Shown here: in pieces, positions 63,228 through 64,000 of the stretch
Numbering within the stretch: position 1 is the stretch's first letter
Layout: each line of letters starts with the position of its first letter
Source: Pomacea canaliculata
Lineage: Eukaryota > Mollusca > Gastropoda > Architaenioglossa > Ampullariidae
Length of the DNA stretch: 64,000 nucleotides
Direction of reading: 5' to 3'
NCBI RefSeq assembly: GCF_003073045.1
Contig: NC_037590.1
Location: 44,928,296 to 44,992,295, forward strand
Position numbers and translations under genes: made by a program
Notes under the pieces: generated by a model
The model's input: only the letters and a program-made list of their open reading frames with translations
The model's database searches: none
What the model was told of the DNA's origin: nothing

Positions 63228-64000
63228 CTGTAAAATGAAACTTAGAATTTACAAAACACTAACAACTAAATCTGAATGTGTTACAAGTTCAGTTGGATTC
63301 AAAAACAAAAATTAAAAATATGTGTTCTTTTCTATCAAAAGGAACTGACATGCTCACATAGATGTATTCATGTAAATATGAAATGTGTAGGCACATAAGC
63401 GCGCGCGCACACACACACATAGAAGTGAGAGAAATTGAGACAGCAAGGAGAGATGCAGACAGATAGGAGAGACACAGTTATGAACAAAGGAAAAAAAATC
63501 CCCACAGAAATAAATAAAAACATAAGACAAATGACAACATTATAATAACACTAAAAGAAATCAACAACCAGCTTGTTATATTTAAATGAAAACAAATATA
63601 TAAACTACTTCATGTACTTTTATATTTACTATAAGCATCTACATTTGTATTTGGGACTGATGTTTATGTCACTGACAGAACCAAAACTAATGCTATGAAC
63701 AGCACAGGCATGAGTGTGCATAGCTATATGAGTGTATATGAGATGAAAAATCTATGATTGTATCTATATTGATGTGTCTAAATCTGTGTCGGTGTTGACA
63801 ATACACTTATGTTAATGTAAGTTTGCATTTGAGCACTGCTTCACTGGAGGTTCTTCTGACTTTTTGTAAAAATGTCAATTGATTTTTTGTAAAGTGCAGC
63901 ACTATATAAGCCCACTGATTATTATTCCTGTTGATATAAGAGATTCCAATAATGTGAAGGATGTATGTAGCAATGAAGCACCCTACAAATCACACTGTAA
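63228..64000. other. Intron of the TNIP-like gene reaching the window edge
   Basis: No exon is recognised. It holds a (GC)n(AC)n microsatellite at about 63399-63418 and, on the plus strand near 63890-63926, a SINE/LINE-like tail (GTAAAGTGCAGCACTATATA then ATTATTATT). Confidence 0.5.

Noticed and set aside
1..64000. CRISPR arrays, bacterial operons, rRNA or intact tRNA genes
   Set aside because: None seen; the regular repeats here are minisatellites or protein-coding repeats without unique spacers, and the only tRNA-like sequence is the SINE head at 8850-8863.

Overview
The window is nuclear DNA of an invertebrate animal, most likely a lophotrochozoan such as a gastropod mollusc. This rests on short exons (60-210 bp) with GT-AG introns, an AT-rich background, SINE tails ending in ATT repeats, and decayed LINE, piggyBac and hAT material. 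No bacterial, viral or organellar gene was seen. The taxon is an inference from style and protein families, not a search result.

Layout. (1) 1-8514, minus strand: copy A of a proton-coupled peptide/histidine transporter of the SLC15A3/A4 (POT/PTR) type. It runs off the left edge. Its core exons are clean but its 5' end is damaged. (2) 8.6-14.7 kb: an accessory block with a tRNA-derived SINE, a 23-bp minisatellite, a hAT-like MITE with an 8-bp target duplication, a foldback element made of GGACGTTTCG-type subrepeats with its own 8-bp target duplication, and a piggyBac transposase remnant. (3) 14706-24491, minus strand: copy B of the same transporter. All 11 coding exons can be placed; the sum comes to 590 codons once two one-base deletions are allowed for. 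Copy B keeps an N-terminal acidic dileucine lysosomal signal that copy A has lost. (4) 24.5-29.6 kb: mostly empty, with one LINE fragment. (5) 29.7-32.05 kb minus and 32.89-45.65 kb plus: two divergently transcribed genes (C and D) with about 0.84 kb between their start codons. They share a recognisable domain and are therefore head-to-head paralogues. I do not recognise the family. D codes for about 1,850 residues over ten exons, with an RRM-like segment, duplicated helical repeats and low-complexity tandem repeats. (6) 46-53.9 kb: no convincing gene, but a diverged tandem repeat family and a second foldback repeat. (7) 53995-63227, minus strand: the C-terminal part of a coiled-coil adaptor with a UBAN ubiquitin-binding motif of the TNIP/ABIN-NEMO-optineurin class, followed by an NZF zinc finger. 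Its 5' exons lie beyond the right edge.

How they may work together. In vertebrates SLC15A4 is an endolysosomal transporter needed for TLR7/9 signalling, and TNIP/ABIN proteins restrain NF-kB by binding linear or K63 ubiquitin. Their closeness here may be chance. The C/D pair is the least explained part.

Quality warning. At least six coding exons show isolated one-base frame breaks, most of them in or beside short homopolymers or low-complexity runs, while exon structure and protein similarity continue on both sides. This looks more like residual long-read indel error than pseudogenes, and it affects genes B, C, D and E.
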